Of a stretch of DNA of 64,000 nucleotides, positions 7,383 to 16,413 are shown piece by piece (within the stretch, counting starts at the first letter, position 1; the number at the start of each line of letters is the position of its first letter). The notes under the pieces were generated by a model, which ran no database searches, was not told the DNA's origin, and saw nothing but the letters and a program-made list of their open reading frames with translations. The stretch is from Psychrobacter aquimaris (GTDB lineage Bacteria; Pseudomonadota; Gammaproteobacteria; Pseudomonadales; Moraxellaceae). The position numbers were made by a program, and so were the translations under genes. The stretch covers positions 62,001 through 126,000 of the forward strand of contig NZ_JABASR010000006.1 of the NCBI RefSeq assembly GCF_016107525.1, given 5' to 3'.

Positions 7383-10300
7383 CTATCTAAACCAAGCACG
7401 AGCGTTACGGAACATACGCATCCACGCGCCGTCCTCATCCCATTCTTCTGGTTTCCAGCTGTGGTTATACGCTTTTAGATTACGCTCAGGATGCGGCATC
7501 ATGATAGTGACGCGACCGTCGGTGCTACATAGACCCGTGACACCGCCGAGCGAACCGTTTGGATTGAGCGGATAGGTCTCGGTTGGATGACCTTGGCTAT
7601 CGACATAACGCATGGCGAGCTGACCATGGTTTGCCATACCGTCGATCTCTGTATTGTCTAGCGTGGCATAGCCTTCACCATGCGCCACCGCGATTGGCAA
7701 GATGCTGTCTTGCATGCCTTTGAACAGAATTGACTTGGTACGCTCGATTTTGACATTGACCGTACGCCCTTCAAAACGCGCAGATTTATTAGCGATGAAG
7801 CGTGGGAAGTTTTCTGCACCTGGGATGAGGTCTTTTAACTGAGCCATCATCTGACAGCCGTTACAGACACCCAAGCTAAAGGTATCAGGACGGGCGAAGA
7901 AGCGCACAAACTGCATGCGTAACTCATCATGGAACAAGATAGAGTTCGCCCAGCCAGAGCCTGCGCCGAGTACGTCACCATAACTAAAGCCACCACACGC
8001 GACCAGACCGTCGAAGTCACGTAGATTGATGCGACCGCTGAGTAGATCGCTCATGTGTACATCGACCGCTTCAAAACCCGCTTGGGTAAAGCCTGCTGCC
8101 ATTTCCGTCTGACCGTTGACACCTTGCTCGCGGAGGATTGCGACTCTTGGTTTATTCTCACGACTGGCTAAATACGGCTCTTCGACCTTTTGATTCAGAT
8201 CAAAGTTTGGCGCAGCGATCAGACCTTTATGGCTAGCATCAGCAATCAAGTCATACTCTTGCTGTACGCACGCTGGATTATCACGGCGGCGCGCGATTTG
8301 ATAGCTGACCTGCGTCCATGCTTGCTGTAACTCAGTACGGCTAAAGCGTAGAGTATCATCACCCATGAGCGTTGGCGTTTGAATCAGTAGACTGTCTTCT
8401 TCAGAGCTTTGGCCGACGAGGCTGAGCATATCGCTGACGTTAAATTCTTCTGCCAATTGCATGAGAGCGGCGACGTTTTCTGGCAATACTTGGATGACCG
8501 CACCCAGCTCTTCACTGAACAGCTGACCGAGTAAGTTATCATCAGTCAATGACAGCTTGATACCTTGACGGCTGGTGAACTGCATCTCTGCGATAGTCGC
8601 CAGTAGGCCGCCATCACCGATATCGTGATAGGCGCTGATGACGCCTTGCGCGTTACCCGCTTGCACAAAGTTAAAGAAGTCGATCAAGTCGCTTGGCTGC
8701 GCTAGATCTGGGCAGTCATTACCGAGTTGGCTAAGCGTTTGCGCTAGGATTGAGCCGCCTAGACGCAATTTGCCTTTAGACAAGTCAATACGGTAAAACG
8801 CGCTGTCGCCATTGATGAGCTCAGGCGTTAGCGTTTTTGCCACATCAACGACAGGCGCAAACGCCGTCACGACCAAGCTCATTGGCGAGACGACTGATTT
8901 ATCCGTACCATCTTCGTCATTCCAGTTAGCACGCATAGATAGCGAGTCTTTACCGACTGGGATAGCGATACCGAGTGCTGGACATAGCTCTTCGCCGATT
9001 GCGTGTACGGCATCAAACAACGCAGCATCTTCTGCATCATCGCCACACGCTGCCATCCAGTTCGCTGACATGGTGATATCAGACAACTGAGCGATACGCG
9101 CACCAGCGATGTTAGTAATGGCTTCACCGACTGCCAGACGTGCAGAGGCTTTTGGACTGATAAGGGCAACAGGCGTACGCTCACCAACACTCATGGCCTC
9201 ACCAGTCATCGGCTGACCATCTAGCGCCACTAAGCCAGAAGCCGTCACCGCGCAATCTGACACAGGCACTTGATAGCGACCCACATACTGATCACGCACG
9301 ACCATACCTGTGATGGAACGGTCACCAATGCTGATCAAAAATGATTTGCTAGCGACGGTTGGATGACGCAAAACATCTTTGATTGATTCAGCTAGATTAA
9401 CGTCACTAAGTTCTAATACTGGTAACGTGCGCTCAGAACGCTCAAAGCTACGCTGCATTTTTGGTGTACCACCGAGCAGTACCTGCATCGGCATATCGAC
9501 TGGTTGCTCAGCCAATAGCTCGTCATCAACGATTAGCTGACGGATATCTGTCGCCTCACCCAAGATGGCATATGGGCAGCGCTCACGGGCACAGATCGCA
9601 TCGAACTGATCTTTGCTCTCTGGGCGAATCGCGAGCACATAACGCTCTTGCGCTTCGTTTGACCAGATTGCCATTGGCGACATGCCCGCTTCCAATGATG
9701 GAATCTTACGCAAGTTCAGATGCGCGCCCATTTCATGGTCATTGACCAATTCTGGCATCGCATTAGACAGACCACCTGCGCCTACATCATGTAGTGAGAC
9801 AATTGGGTTGCCGTCTTTACTGTTATTACTGGCGTCTACATCATCACCAGCAAGGGCCCAGCAGCGATCGATAACTTCTTGGCAGCGACGCTCCATCTCA
9901 GCGTTATCGCGCTGAACCGAGGCAAAGTCCAAGCCTTCATCAAGCTCGCCACTATCGACTGACGATGCTGCCCCGCCGCCTAGACCGATTTGCATCGCAG
10001 GGCCACCAAGGACGATGAGTAAATCACCTTTTGTAATCGCATTTTTTTCAATCAAATTGCGTTTAATATTGCCGTAACCACCTGCCAACATGATTGGCTT
10101 ATGATAGCCGCGCATCTCGCTACCATCTTTTGCCGCAGAGGTATCTAACTGAAAACTACGGAAATAACCGCATAGATTTGGACGACCAAATTCGTTTGAG
10201 AAGTTGGCGCTACCTAATGGTGCTTCGGTCATGATTTCAAGGCTGGTTGCCATACGATCTGGCGTACCATACGCTTGCGTGCTCAGTTGACCTGATTGCT

Positions 10301-11372
10301 CCCACTTCTCGCTAAGCTCTGGGATATGCAAATGTGACACATGAAAACCTGCTAGACCCGCTTTTGGCTTACCGCCGCGACCCGTCGCGCCTTCGTCACG
10401 AATCTCACCGCCAGAACCAGTCGCCGCACCTGAATACGGGGCAATTGCTGTTGGGTGATTGTGCGTCTCAACTTTCATCAAGATATCGATTTCTTCTTGG
10501 TGAAAGTCATAGGGATGGATTGCATTGGCATCCATCGCGTCCGTTGGGATAGGATAAAAACGCATGCCATCAGAACCCGCCATCACAGCAGCGTTGTCTT
10601 TATATGCTGATAAAATACCTTGCGGATTAGACTGGTACGTGTTTTTGATCATTTGGAACAGTGATTTTGGCTGTACTTCGCCATCAACTGTCCACTGGGC
10701 ATTGAAGATCTTATGACGGCAATGCTCTGAGTTTGCCTGTGCAAACATCATCAACTCAACGTCCGTTGGATTACGCTTTAGCTCATTGACATACGCATTC
10801 ATCAGATAGTCGATATCTTCACTTGATAACGCAAAGCCGAACTCGGTATTGGCTGACTCTAGCGCTGACTGGCCTTGTCCGATGACATCGATGTGATTCA
10901 GTGAGGCTGGTGCTTGATCGTCAAACAACTTACTGACATCATTTAAGTCATAGACCAAGCTCTGGGTCATACGGTCAAACAACAACTGCTCAGCGTCTAC
11001 TGGTAGTTTTTCGCCTGCGTCACCATCAATTGTTAACGTATAAACAACGACACGCTCAACGCGATTGATTTTGATTTCACAGTTATTAAAGATATCGGTC
11101 GCTTTACTTGCCCATGGCGATATCGTACCAAAACGTGGCCCAACGATGACTTGTAGTTGGTTGTCTTGCGGCGTATCTAGCGTTGTTGATGAGTCAACCG
11201 CCAGTAAATCTAGCGCTTTCTTATGCTCGTCACCGCTCAATTCGCGTGATAGCACATAGACTTGCTGAGTCGTTATTTGACTAACATTTAGCTCGGTTTT
11301 TTGCTGGAACTGACTGATGAGTTGCTGCGTCTGAAAATCGGTAAGAAACGGTTGTCCGGCGATGGTCATCAT
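7383..11372 (-). CDS. purL: Phosphoribosylformylglycinamidine synthase
   Basis: The large single-chain PurL of Gammaproteobacteria (1329 residues). It converts FGAR, glutamine and ATP to FGAM in de novo purine synthesis. An N-terminal PurS-like region is followed by two AIRS-type halves: VETHNHPTAIAPYSGAATG marks the ATP and FGAR site, and HDIGDGGLLATIAEM lies in the second half. The C-terminal class I glutaminase shows RVAILREQGVNGQTEMA, the nucleophile in LGVCNGCQMMAQL, and the PHPERNLKAYNHSW His-Glu end. No frame interruption is seen. It has its own upstream intergenic region and a terminator shared with the convergent HTH-ImmA gene. Confidence 0.98.
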   Translation of the reverse strand: MMTIAGQPFLTDFQTQQLISQFQQKTELNVSQITTQQVYVLSRELSGDEHKKALDLLAVDSSTTLDTPQDNQLQVIVGPRFGTISPWASKATDIFNNCEIKINRVERVVVYTLTIDGDAGEKLPVDAEQLLFDRMTQSLVYDLNDVSKLFDDQAPASLNHIDVIGQGQSALESANTEFGFALSSEDIDYLMNAYVNELKRNPTDVELMMFAQANSEHCRHKIFNAQWTVDGEVQPKSLFQMIKNTYQSNPQGILSAYKDNAAVMAGSDGMRFYPIPTDAMDANAIHPYDFHQEEIDILMKVETHNHPTAIAPYSGAATGSGGEIRDEGATGRGGKPKAGLAGFHVSHLHIPELSEKWEQSGQLSTQAYGTPDRMATSLEIMTEAPLGSANFSNEFGRPNLCGYFRSFQLDTSAAKDGSEMRGYHKPIMLAGGYGNIKRNLIEKNAITKGDLLIVLGGPAMQIGLGGGAASSVDSGELDEGLDFASVQRDNAEMERRCQEVIDRCWALAGDDVDASNNSKDGNPIVSLHDVGAGGLSNAMPELVNDHEMGAHLNLRKIPSLEAGMSPMAIWSNEAQERYVLAIRPESKDQFDAICARERCPYAILGEATDIRQLIVDDELLAEQPVDMPMQVLLGGTPKMQRSFERSERTLPVLELSDVNLAESIKDVLRHPTVASKSFLISIGDRSITGMVVRDQYVGRYQVPVSDCAVTASGLVALDGQPMTGEAMSVGERTPVALISPKASARLAVGEAITNIAGARIAQLSDITMSANWMAACGDDAEDAALFDAVHAIGEELCPALGIAIPVGKDSLSMRANWNDEDGTDKSVVSPMSLVVTAFAPVVDVAKTLTPELINGDSAFYRIDLSKGKLRLGGSILAQTLSQLGNDCPDLAQPSDLIDFFNFVQAGNAQGVISAYHDIGDGGLLATIAEMQFTSRQGIKLSLTDDNLLGQLFSEELGAVIQVLPENVAALMQLAEEFNVSDMLSLVGQSSEEDSLLIQTPTLMGDDTLRFSRTELQQAWTQVSYQIARRRDNPACVQQEYDLIADASHKGLIAAPNFDLNQKVEEPYLASRENKPRVAILREQGVNGQTEMAAGFTQAGFEAVDVHMSDLLSGRINLRDFDGLVACGGFSYGDVLGAGSGWANSILFHDELRMQFVRFFARPDTFSLGVCNGCQMMAQLKDLIPGAENFPRFIANKSARFEGRTVNVKIERTKSILFKGMQDSILPIAVAHGEGYATLDNTEIDGMANHGQLAMRYVDSQGHPTETYPLNPNGSLGGVTGLCSTDGRVTIMMPHPERNLKAYNHSWKPEEWDEDGAWMRMFRNARAWFR

Positions 11373-11818
11373 AAAGGCATAATCCGTAAGATCAAGGCAT
11401 CTCTGCCATGCTAAGTAAATGGTCTGGGTATTATAACAAGAAGACCTATAATAAGCAGGTCTAAACCGAGATAAATTGCTGATAAGTTGTGCTGTGCCGC
11501 TACTGGATATTTGTCAAATGACAAGCTTGCACTAAGGTCTATTGGTCACAGTTTTAAACATGTACTGACAAAATAGCCCCCTAAATACCTAGCGTCACAA
11601 TTTTTACCTAACCCTTATACTCCTTACAAACACTCACATCGCATTACTGGGTACCTATATAAATGTAGGGTCAGAACTCGGTATTCTATTTGCAGTTGTT
11701 AGGGCGACGATTATTTCTAATACCTTGAATACGTTTAGCTCGAATAAAAACTACTACTATAAGCACTCAACTATTTAAGCACTATCATTCAAACATTATA
11801 AAGAAAAGGAAATCCTCT
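11373..11818. other. Intergenic region between divergent purL and a PPOX-family gene
   Basis: It must hold both divergent promoters. On the minus strand a TATAAT reads at 11435-11430 ahead of purL, beside a small hairpin AGACCT...AGGTCT (11442-11462). TTGTCA-AA-TGACAA at 11509-11522 is a near-perfect palindrome of unknown role. No ORF or RNA gene is seen. Confidence 0.4.
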
Positions 11819-12313
11819 ATGAGTAGACAAGACCATATCGATAAAGTACAAGCACTGGTAAAAGAAGTAAAATTTGCCATGATGACGACTCGTACGCATG
11901 AGGGCCATCTACATGCCTGCCCAATGACGACGAGCGAGACAAGCATTGGTGCAAAAGAGATTTGGTTCATCGGTGATAAAAGCACTGAAACTGTTAGCGA
12001 CCTCGAAAAAGACCCACAAGTAAACTTGGCTTATGTCAGCCAAGACGCGAAAGACTATGTCTCAATCAACGGTAAGGCAGAATTGGTAGAAGACCAAGAG
12101 AAGCTTGATGAGCTATGGTCACCAATCTACAATGCGTTCTATGAGCAAGGTAAAGAAGATCCAAACGTACAGCTAATCAAAGTCGTGCCACATGGTGCCG
12201 AGTACTGGTTAAGCGGTAACTCAGTGGTTAATATGTTCAAAATGACCACTGCTGCCGTAATGGACGGTAAAAAAGCGACTAACTTGGGTGAAAACAACTC
12301 AGTGACGCTATAA
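11819..12313 (+). CDS. Pyridoxamine 5'-phosphate oxidase family flavoprotein (general stress protein 26-like)
   Basis: A 164-residue protein with the split-barrel FMN-binding fold of the GSP26/PPOX-like family. After an N-terminal helix it reads FAMMTTRTHEGHLHACPMTT, then IWFIGDKST, VNLAYVSQDAKDYVSINGKA and a C-terminal EYWLSGNSVVNMFKM. These are the usual family blocks. Members bind flavin and are induced by general stress, but the substrate is generally unknown, and no pyridoxine oxidase activity should be assumed. An AAAGGAAA precedes the ATG. It is a single gene, closed by a strong terminator that also faces pgsA. Confidence 0.85.
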   Translation: MSRQDHIDKVQALVKEVKFAMMTTRTHEGHLHACPMTTSETSIGAKEIWFIGDKSTETVSDLEKDPQVNLAYVSQDAKDYVSINGKAELVEDQEKLDELWSPIYNAFYEQGKEDPNVQLIKVVPHGAEYWLSGNSVVNMFKMTTAAVMDGKKATNLGENNSVTL

Positions 12314-12339
12314 GCTACATAAATCATAAATAGCAAAAT

Positions 12340-12379
12340 ACAAAAACGCCAGTGGCTAATGCGACTGGCGTTTTTGTTT
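12340..12379. terminator. Bidirectional terminator between the PPOX gene and pgsA
   Basis: AAAAACGCCAGT pairs with ACTGGCGTTTTT around a short loop, with A and T tracts on the two sides. The flanking genes converge on it. Confidence 0.88.
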
Positions 12380-12405
12380 TTGCTAAAGTGTGTTGTATTG
12401 TAGAT

Positions 12406-13086
12406 TTAGCCGCTTTGCTTTAAGTACGGCCAAGCAGCTCTTAGATAAATCATCATTGACCATAACGTCAAAATAACAGCAGCAACCATCAATACATAGC
12501 CGATGGTTTCAAGCGATTGCCAGTTGAGCAGTAGCACGGTAATCGCCACCATTTGAAACGTCGTTTTTAGCTTACCGACATAGGATACTGCGACGCTGGT
12601 GCTTTTGCCCAGCTCTGCCATCCACTCACGCAGCGCTGACACTGCGATTTCACGCGAAATAATCACAATCGCGGCGATTGCCATAATGATATTAGGATGC
12701 CATTGCACCAAGATAATAAGTGCGGCTGCAACCATCAATTTATCAGCGACAGGGTCTAAGAAGCGCCCAAACGCTGACGTCACATTGAGCTTACGGGCAA
12801 AATACCCATCAAGCCAATCCGTAATTGCCGCAATGATAAAAACGCTGGTCAAGAGTAAATGGCGTAACAAGCTATCACTAAACTCGCTCATGCCGACCCG
12901 CGCAATCACATTGTCTGAGATAGCAGGCATACCAATCCCCATCGCAGGTGGCCAATAAGCAATCGCGACAAATAGCGGAATCATTAAGATCCGCGCGATA
13001 GTAAGATTGTTAGGCAAGTTAAAAATACTCTTGGTATTTTGCGTGCTTGGCGGCTCCTGCGTATGCAAATGCGTATTCTCAGTCAT
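12406..13086 (-). CDS. pgsA: CDP-diacylglycerol--glycerol-3-phosphate 3-phosphatidyltransferase
   Basis: An integral membrane enzyme making phosphatidylglycerophosphate, the committed step to phosphatidylglycerol and cardiolipin. The CDP-alcohol phosphotransferase signature is clear: DWLDGYFAR, then GRFLDPVADKL, giving D-G-x2-A-R-x8-G-x3-D-x3-D. Several hydrophobic helices follow. The N-terminus has an extra polar stretch before NLPNNLTIARILMIPLF, where family members normally begin. The ATG at 13086 (MTENTHLH) is preferred over an upstream in-frame start at 13134, which would add 16 unusual residues. About 226 residues. Confidence 0.95.
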   Translation of the reverse strand: MTENTHLHTQEPPSTQNTKSIFNLPNNLTIARILMIPLFVAIAYWPPAMGIGMPAISDNVIARVGMSEFSDSLLRHLLLTSVFIIAAITDWLDGYFARKLNVTSAFGRFLDPVADKLMVAAALIILVQWHPNIIMAIAAIVIISREIAVSALREWMAELGKSTSVAVSYVGKLKTTFQMVAITVLLLNWQSLETIGYVLMVAAVILTLWSMMIYLRAAWPYLKQSG

Positions 13087-13429
13087 GGCAAACCCAGTTT
13101 CATATAGACTTAATAATGGTAGATAGCTTAGCATTTTTCGTGCAAGTCGTCATGCCATCTCTTTGGCTATTCAGTTATCAGTGATATTCGAATTTACCCA
13201 TCATTTATAAATGACTGCGACCTATTAATAGCATTGATCATTATTAGGCATAGAGGCATTAAAGAAAAACCTTTATTCAAAACAATAATATAGATTTAGC
13301 CTTCTCATCTATCTGCTCTAAACGTAATGTCATGTAACCAAAATAGCCAAACAGTGGTCAATTGGGTTATGATGGCGATTGCAATAAAACACTTGTACAC
13401 TTAAATATGTAAGTGAATATATTTATTAC

Positions 13430-13582
13430 TTGAATGAGTCACGACTACCCCAATCTTATTAAATACAGTAGAAAAACGCAGAATAACAATAAGTCACCAC
13501 CGCTGTCCCTGTAGTGCCAGCAATGAGTGCTACATGACTAGTTTTCCTCAGCCCACGGCTCCTCCTCCGTGGGCTTTTTTTT
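13430..13582 (+). ncRNA. Candidate orphan small RNA ending in a CU-rich-loop terminator
   Basis: No plus-strand ORF leads into the strong terminator at 13550-13582, where AGCCCACGG and CCGTGGGCT pair and eight T follow. The terminator must therefore end a non-coding transcript. A second hairpin, GTAGTGC...GTGCTAC with two G-U pairs (about 13511-13533), precedes it. The terminator loop reads CTCCTCCT, complementary to Shine-Dalgarno sequences, a common seed of base-pairing regulators. A weak promoter could be TTGAAT at 13430 with an AT-rich -10 about 18-21 bases on. The 5' end is uncertain; the mature RNA may begin near 13470. Confidence 0.45.
13550..13582 (+). terminator. Intrinsic terminator of the candidate small RNA
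   Basis: A nine-base-pair GC-rich stem with a CU-rich eight-base loop, followed by TTTTTTTT. It is oriented to the plus strand only. Confidence 0.85.
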
Positions 13583-13679
13583 GCCTACAATTCATTTCTA
13601 GATAAATATTTATATATAAATGCAAAAACTCAAACAATCTGATCATCAGGTGAACATAATGATAGTCGGCAGCCTCCAA

Positions 13680-13708
13680 GTAAAAACCCACCTAATGGTG
13701 GGTTTTTA
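13680..13708. terminator. Bidirectional terminator below the small-protein genes
   Basis: GTAAAAACCCACC and GGTGGGTTTTTAC form a perfect 13-bp stem around TAAT. It lies 50 bases past the stop of the minus-strand gene at 13759 and can end that transcript. Confidence 0.8.
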
Positions 13709-13758
13709 CTGGTACAAATTATGCAGCAGCAGTGGCTTAATAATACAAACAAATATAT

Positions 13759-13995
13759 TCAAAGCCGTACATCACTCAGCGTCATCGCCGTTATCTTAAT
13801 TGGTACAGCGCACAACCATGCGGTACCAGCAGTACAATAGAATTTATTGTTATGATAAGACACGATCTGGGCAGTAAAATCATTGTCATTCTGATCTCTC
13901 ATCGCCTCTTCGTCGCTACTATCATCTACTGCACACCAAATCTCTTGATAACCATGCTCAAGCATCGCACGTGTCAGTTCACTTCCTCTAAGCAC
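13759..13995 (-). CDS. Small conserved-looking protein, paralogue A
   Basis: About 78 residues, unrecognised. It shares an evident pattern with the gene just upstream on the same strand: LRGSxLTxAML, a CAV, SDE-AM, an I-S-x2-N-x-KF-x-C, G-x2-W-x-CA-x-P-x-K and a terminal SD-x2-L. The start at GTG 13995 is chosen because AAAGGTGA lies six bases upstream and the product then aligns with the paralogue; GTG at 14016 would extend it without a ribosome site. The conserved Cys and Trp pairs suggest a small folded domain. No signal peptide or membrane segment. Tandem duplication is inferred. Confidence 0.6.
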   Translation of the reverse strand: MLRGSELTRAMLEHGYQEIWCAVDDSSDEEAMRDQNDNDFTAQIVSYHNNKFYCTAGTAWLCAVPIKITAMTLSDVRL

Positions 13996-14128
13996 TATAT
14001 TCACCTTTAAAACCACGTACTATTTTATATATCATAATATGTGAATATAACTGTTTCTTATAGATTTGGATAGCATTATTTTTGGTTTCAACCGTAAAAC
14101 TACCATACAAAGTTTTATTAATAATTAG

Positions 14129-14380
14129 TTACAGCTTTATATCGCTATAGACAAGCTCAGTTTTTTTAACTGGTATGGCGCATTGCCATTCAACGCCTTC
14201 TTTACAGGAGAATTTATCATTTTCAAAAGAAATAATGTGCCTTAGCGAATCATATTCAGCGCTATCGATACTAGCCATCGCCTGCTCGTCGCTCTCATTA
14301 CTGACCGCGCATAAAACCTGCTTATCCCCTCGTGCGAGCATGGCACAAGTCAGCACACTACCTCTTAATCTGGTACTCAT
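14129..14380 (-). CDS. Small conserved-looking protein, paralogue B
   Basis: 83 residues, unrecognised, related along its full length to the gene 113 bases downstream. Invariant positions include LRGS, LT-x-AML, CAV, SDE-x-AM, KF-x-C, W-x-CA-x-P and the C-terminal SD-x2-L. The ATG at 14380 has AGGATAG upstream. The two copies have diverged well beyond recent duplication while keeping cysteines and tryptophans, which argues that both are under selection. No function can be proposed. The pair sits between pgsA with its intergenic small RNA and an mgtC-like gene. Confidence 0.6.
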   Translation of the reverse strand: MSTRLRGSVLTCAMLARGDKQVLCAVSNESDEQAMASIDSAEYDSLRHIISFENDKFSCKEGVEWQCAIPVKKTELVYSDIKL

Positions 14381-14513
14381 AAACTATCCTGTATTTTCAA
14401 CAATTTATATATTTCTTGCTATATCATATAGATATAGAGATACTATATAGTATTGATTTATAGTCTCTTTAGTATTTAAGTGTATATGCACGTTAACTCA
14501 TCGCACCCATCGC

Positions 14514-14951
14514 TTAGTGTTTTTTAACTTTAAAGGGCTCTGAGAATTGCAAAATCAAAAAGCCAACGACCGATAATATAATGGCAATCTCATAACGACC
14601 GTAAGCCACCGAAATACCGATGGCGCCCGTATTCCATAAGCTCGCTGCCGTGGCAGTGCCCTTTGAGCCTTTTTCATTTTTAAAAATCGCCCCACCACCG
14701 ATAAACCCCATACCTGTGATGATGGCATACATGATTCTCGCTTCACCAGTAGCATCATAAATATCCATACCAACCAACATAAACGCGCATGAAGCAATGG
14801 TTACCAGTGGAAACGTCCTTAACCCCGCGCCGTTGTCTTTCATCTCACGATTAAGGGCAATCGGTAATGACAATATAAAGGCGATGCCCAACTGGAAAAA
14901 ATGATAGCCCATCAGCTCTAAATCTATATCGAATCCAAACATCGTTATCAC
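14514..14951 (-). CDS. MgtC/SapB family membrane protein
   Basis: 145 residues with about four hydrophobic segments, matching the N-terminal membrane domain of MgtC/SapB. Family hallmarks are ALNREMKDNGAGLRTFPLVT, the ARIMYAIITGMGFIGGG block and KGTATAASLWNTGAIGISV. MgtC of Salmonella has an additional cytosolic C-terminal domain and modulates F1Fo ATPase and magnesium adaptation. This short form lacks that domain, like many uncharacterised bacterial homologues, so its role is open. It is a lone gene on the minus strand. Confidence 0.88.
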   Translation of the reverse strand: MITMFGFDIDLELMGYHFFQLGIAFILSLPIALNREMKDNGAGLRTFPLVTIASCAFMLVGMDIYDATGEARIMYAIITGMGFIGGGAIFKNEKGSKGTATAASLWNTGAIGISVAYGRYEIAIILSVVGFLILQFSEPFKVKKH

Positions 14952-15021
14952 CTTTTCACATTAAGAAAAAACCCTTAAAGTCCAGTTTCGGATAGCGCAG
15001 TCGCTAAGTAAACTTTCGCCA

Positions 15022-16200
15022 TCATTTTGCTTTGTTGATTGCCTCAACCGTCTGTTGCGCCATTTGATAGCAACTTTCGATATTGCCTTGTCCGCACCAA
15101 TCACCACTGACAATCCATTGATGAGACTCGTCTATTAAGATGCCTAATGCTTTTTTATCACTATCAGTGACAGTGGCGGCATAGCGCCAACGATGGCAAT
15201 CTATTTGGCTAGGAGCATGGTCATCGTTCCAATTCAATGCCTGCTTGGCAGCTGTTAATAACTGCGTTTTGATCGTCTCCATATCGTCATCGACATGCTG
15301 CTCTGACCAGTCGTTGCGCGCATGAATAGTGACACTGGGTAGCAGGTCATCGCGAGCAAGTTTTTGATGCTCGATAAATATTTTATCGAGTATAAAGTGA
15401 TTGAGATAAGCCACATCCCAGCGTGGCGCTGCTTGAGCGCTTAACATTTTTGGTAATGTATCAAAATTATCCCAACCCAGCATCAGCGTATAACACGCCA
15501 GCATTGTTGGCTTAGAAATCTTGGCTTGCTCAGCAAAGCCGCTCTCTGCTATTAACTCTATGGTTTGACCGTTTGGCGCGGTACATATCACCCAGTCAAA
15601 GTGCCCTAGACTCACACCAGTCTCGTCAAATAGCTCAGTTTTTTTATCAACCTTTTCCGCTAGAGAATTATCATATTGAGCCAATGGCGCAACGCGGGTT
15701 TTAAATTTTATAGTGCTGTACTGCAACTCATCAGCCAGTGTACGCCCCCAACTGGTCATTTTTGGTGTACTGATATAGCGGGCTTGCGTGGTGTTCCATT
15801 GCTCTTTGATGTGAATATCAGGCGATTGAGTATCATTATTCGCTGGCGTGAGCTCAACCACGTTGGCGCACCATGGCTGTAGCAATCCCGTCTCTAACCA
15901 AGGCGTAATAAATTGCTTAAAACTTGCCGTCTTGGCCGTAAAAAACTGCGCCCCAAATGCCCATTGCCAGTTTTTACCAGTGGGGCTATCAGTACGATAT
16001 CGAGTGGCTAAACGCCCTACGCTACGTGACTTTTCAAAGACAGTAATTTGCGGTAAGTGTGTTTGCGCACTATCTTGTGCTATGTTCTGAGCAAAGGCGC
16101 GCTCTAATAATGTGGCGGTAAACAGTCCCGTCAAACCACCACCAATGATAGCAATTTTTGGTGATTGTGTAGTGACAGCGTGCAAAGAGTGATTGGTCAT
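15022..16200 (-). CDS. FAD-dependent oxidoreductase, renalase-like
   Basis: A 392-residue flavoprotein with an N-terminal dinucleotide fold, IAIIGGGLTGLFTATLLERA, and a following KSRSVGRLATRY segment typical of the renalase/amine-oxidase group. DWVICTAPNG sits mid-protein, and the C-terminal ADP-ribose-binding motif reads WIVSGDWCGQGNIESCYQMA. Bacterial renalases oxidise mis-reduced dihydropyridine forms of NAD(P)H. That activity is known for Pseudomonas homologues, and extending it to this protein is inference. No operon partner. Confidence 0.8.
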   Translation of the reverse strand: MTNHSLHAVTTQSPKIAIIGGGLTGLFTATLLERAFAQNIAQDSAQTHLPQITVFEKSRSVGRLATRYRTDSPTGKNWQWAFGAQFFTAKTASFKQFITPWLETGLLQPWCANVVELTPANNDTQSPDIHIKEQWNTTQARYISTPKMTSWGRTLADELQYSTIKFKTRVAPLAQYDNSLAEKVDKKTELFDETGVSLGHFDWVICTAPNGQTIELIAESGFAEQAKISKPTMLACYTLMLGWDNFDTLPKMLSAQAAPRWDVAYLNHFILDKIFIEHQKLARDDLLPSVTIHARNDWSEQHVDDDMETIKTQLLTAAKQALNWNDDHAPSQIDCHRWRYAATVTDSDKKALGILIDESHQWIVSGDWCGQGNIESCYQMAQQTVEAINKAK

Positions 16201-16327
16201 AATGACAGTAGGCCTTATATAATGTGCGATAAAAAGGGAGTGATGACAATGGCAGGGGTATTTTAAATAATAGGATTATAGAAGATATTCAATCTTTAAA
16301 GTCTGCTGATATCAATATCGTCTGCGT

Positions 16328-16364
16328 AAAAAAGCCATGCTAGTTTTCATAACATGACTTTTCT
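16328..16364 (-). terminator. Terminator downstream of acs
   Basis: Read on the minus strand, AAAAGTCATG pairs with CATGGCTTTT (one G-U pair), followed by T. It lies about 50 bases past the acs stop. Confidence 0.6.
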
Positions 16365-16413
16365 GAACGCTAATCGTCTATTTACTGAACGTGCTTTTAA
16401 TCGATAATTTAGC

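Noticed and set aside
7400-11300. Several plus-strand ORFs of 64-94 codons opposite purL
   Set aside because: They lie antisense to a clear full-length PurL, lack ribosome sites and have compositions expected of complementary frames.
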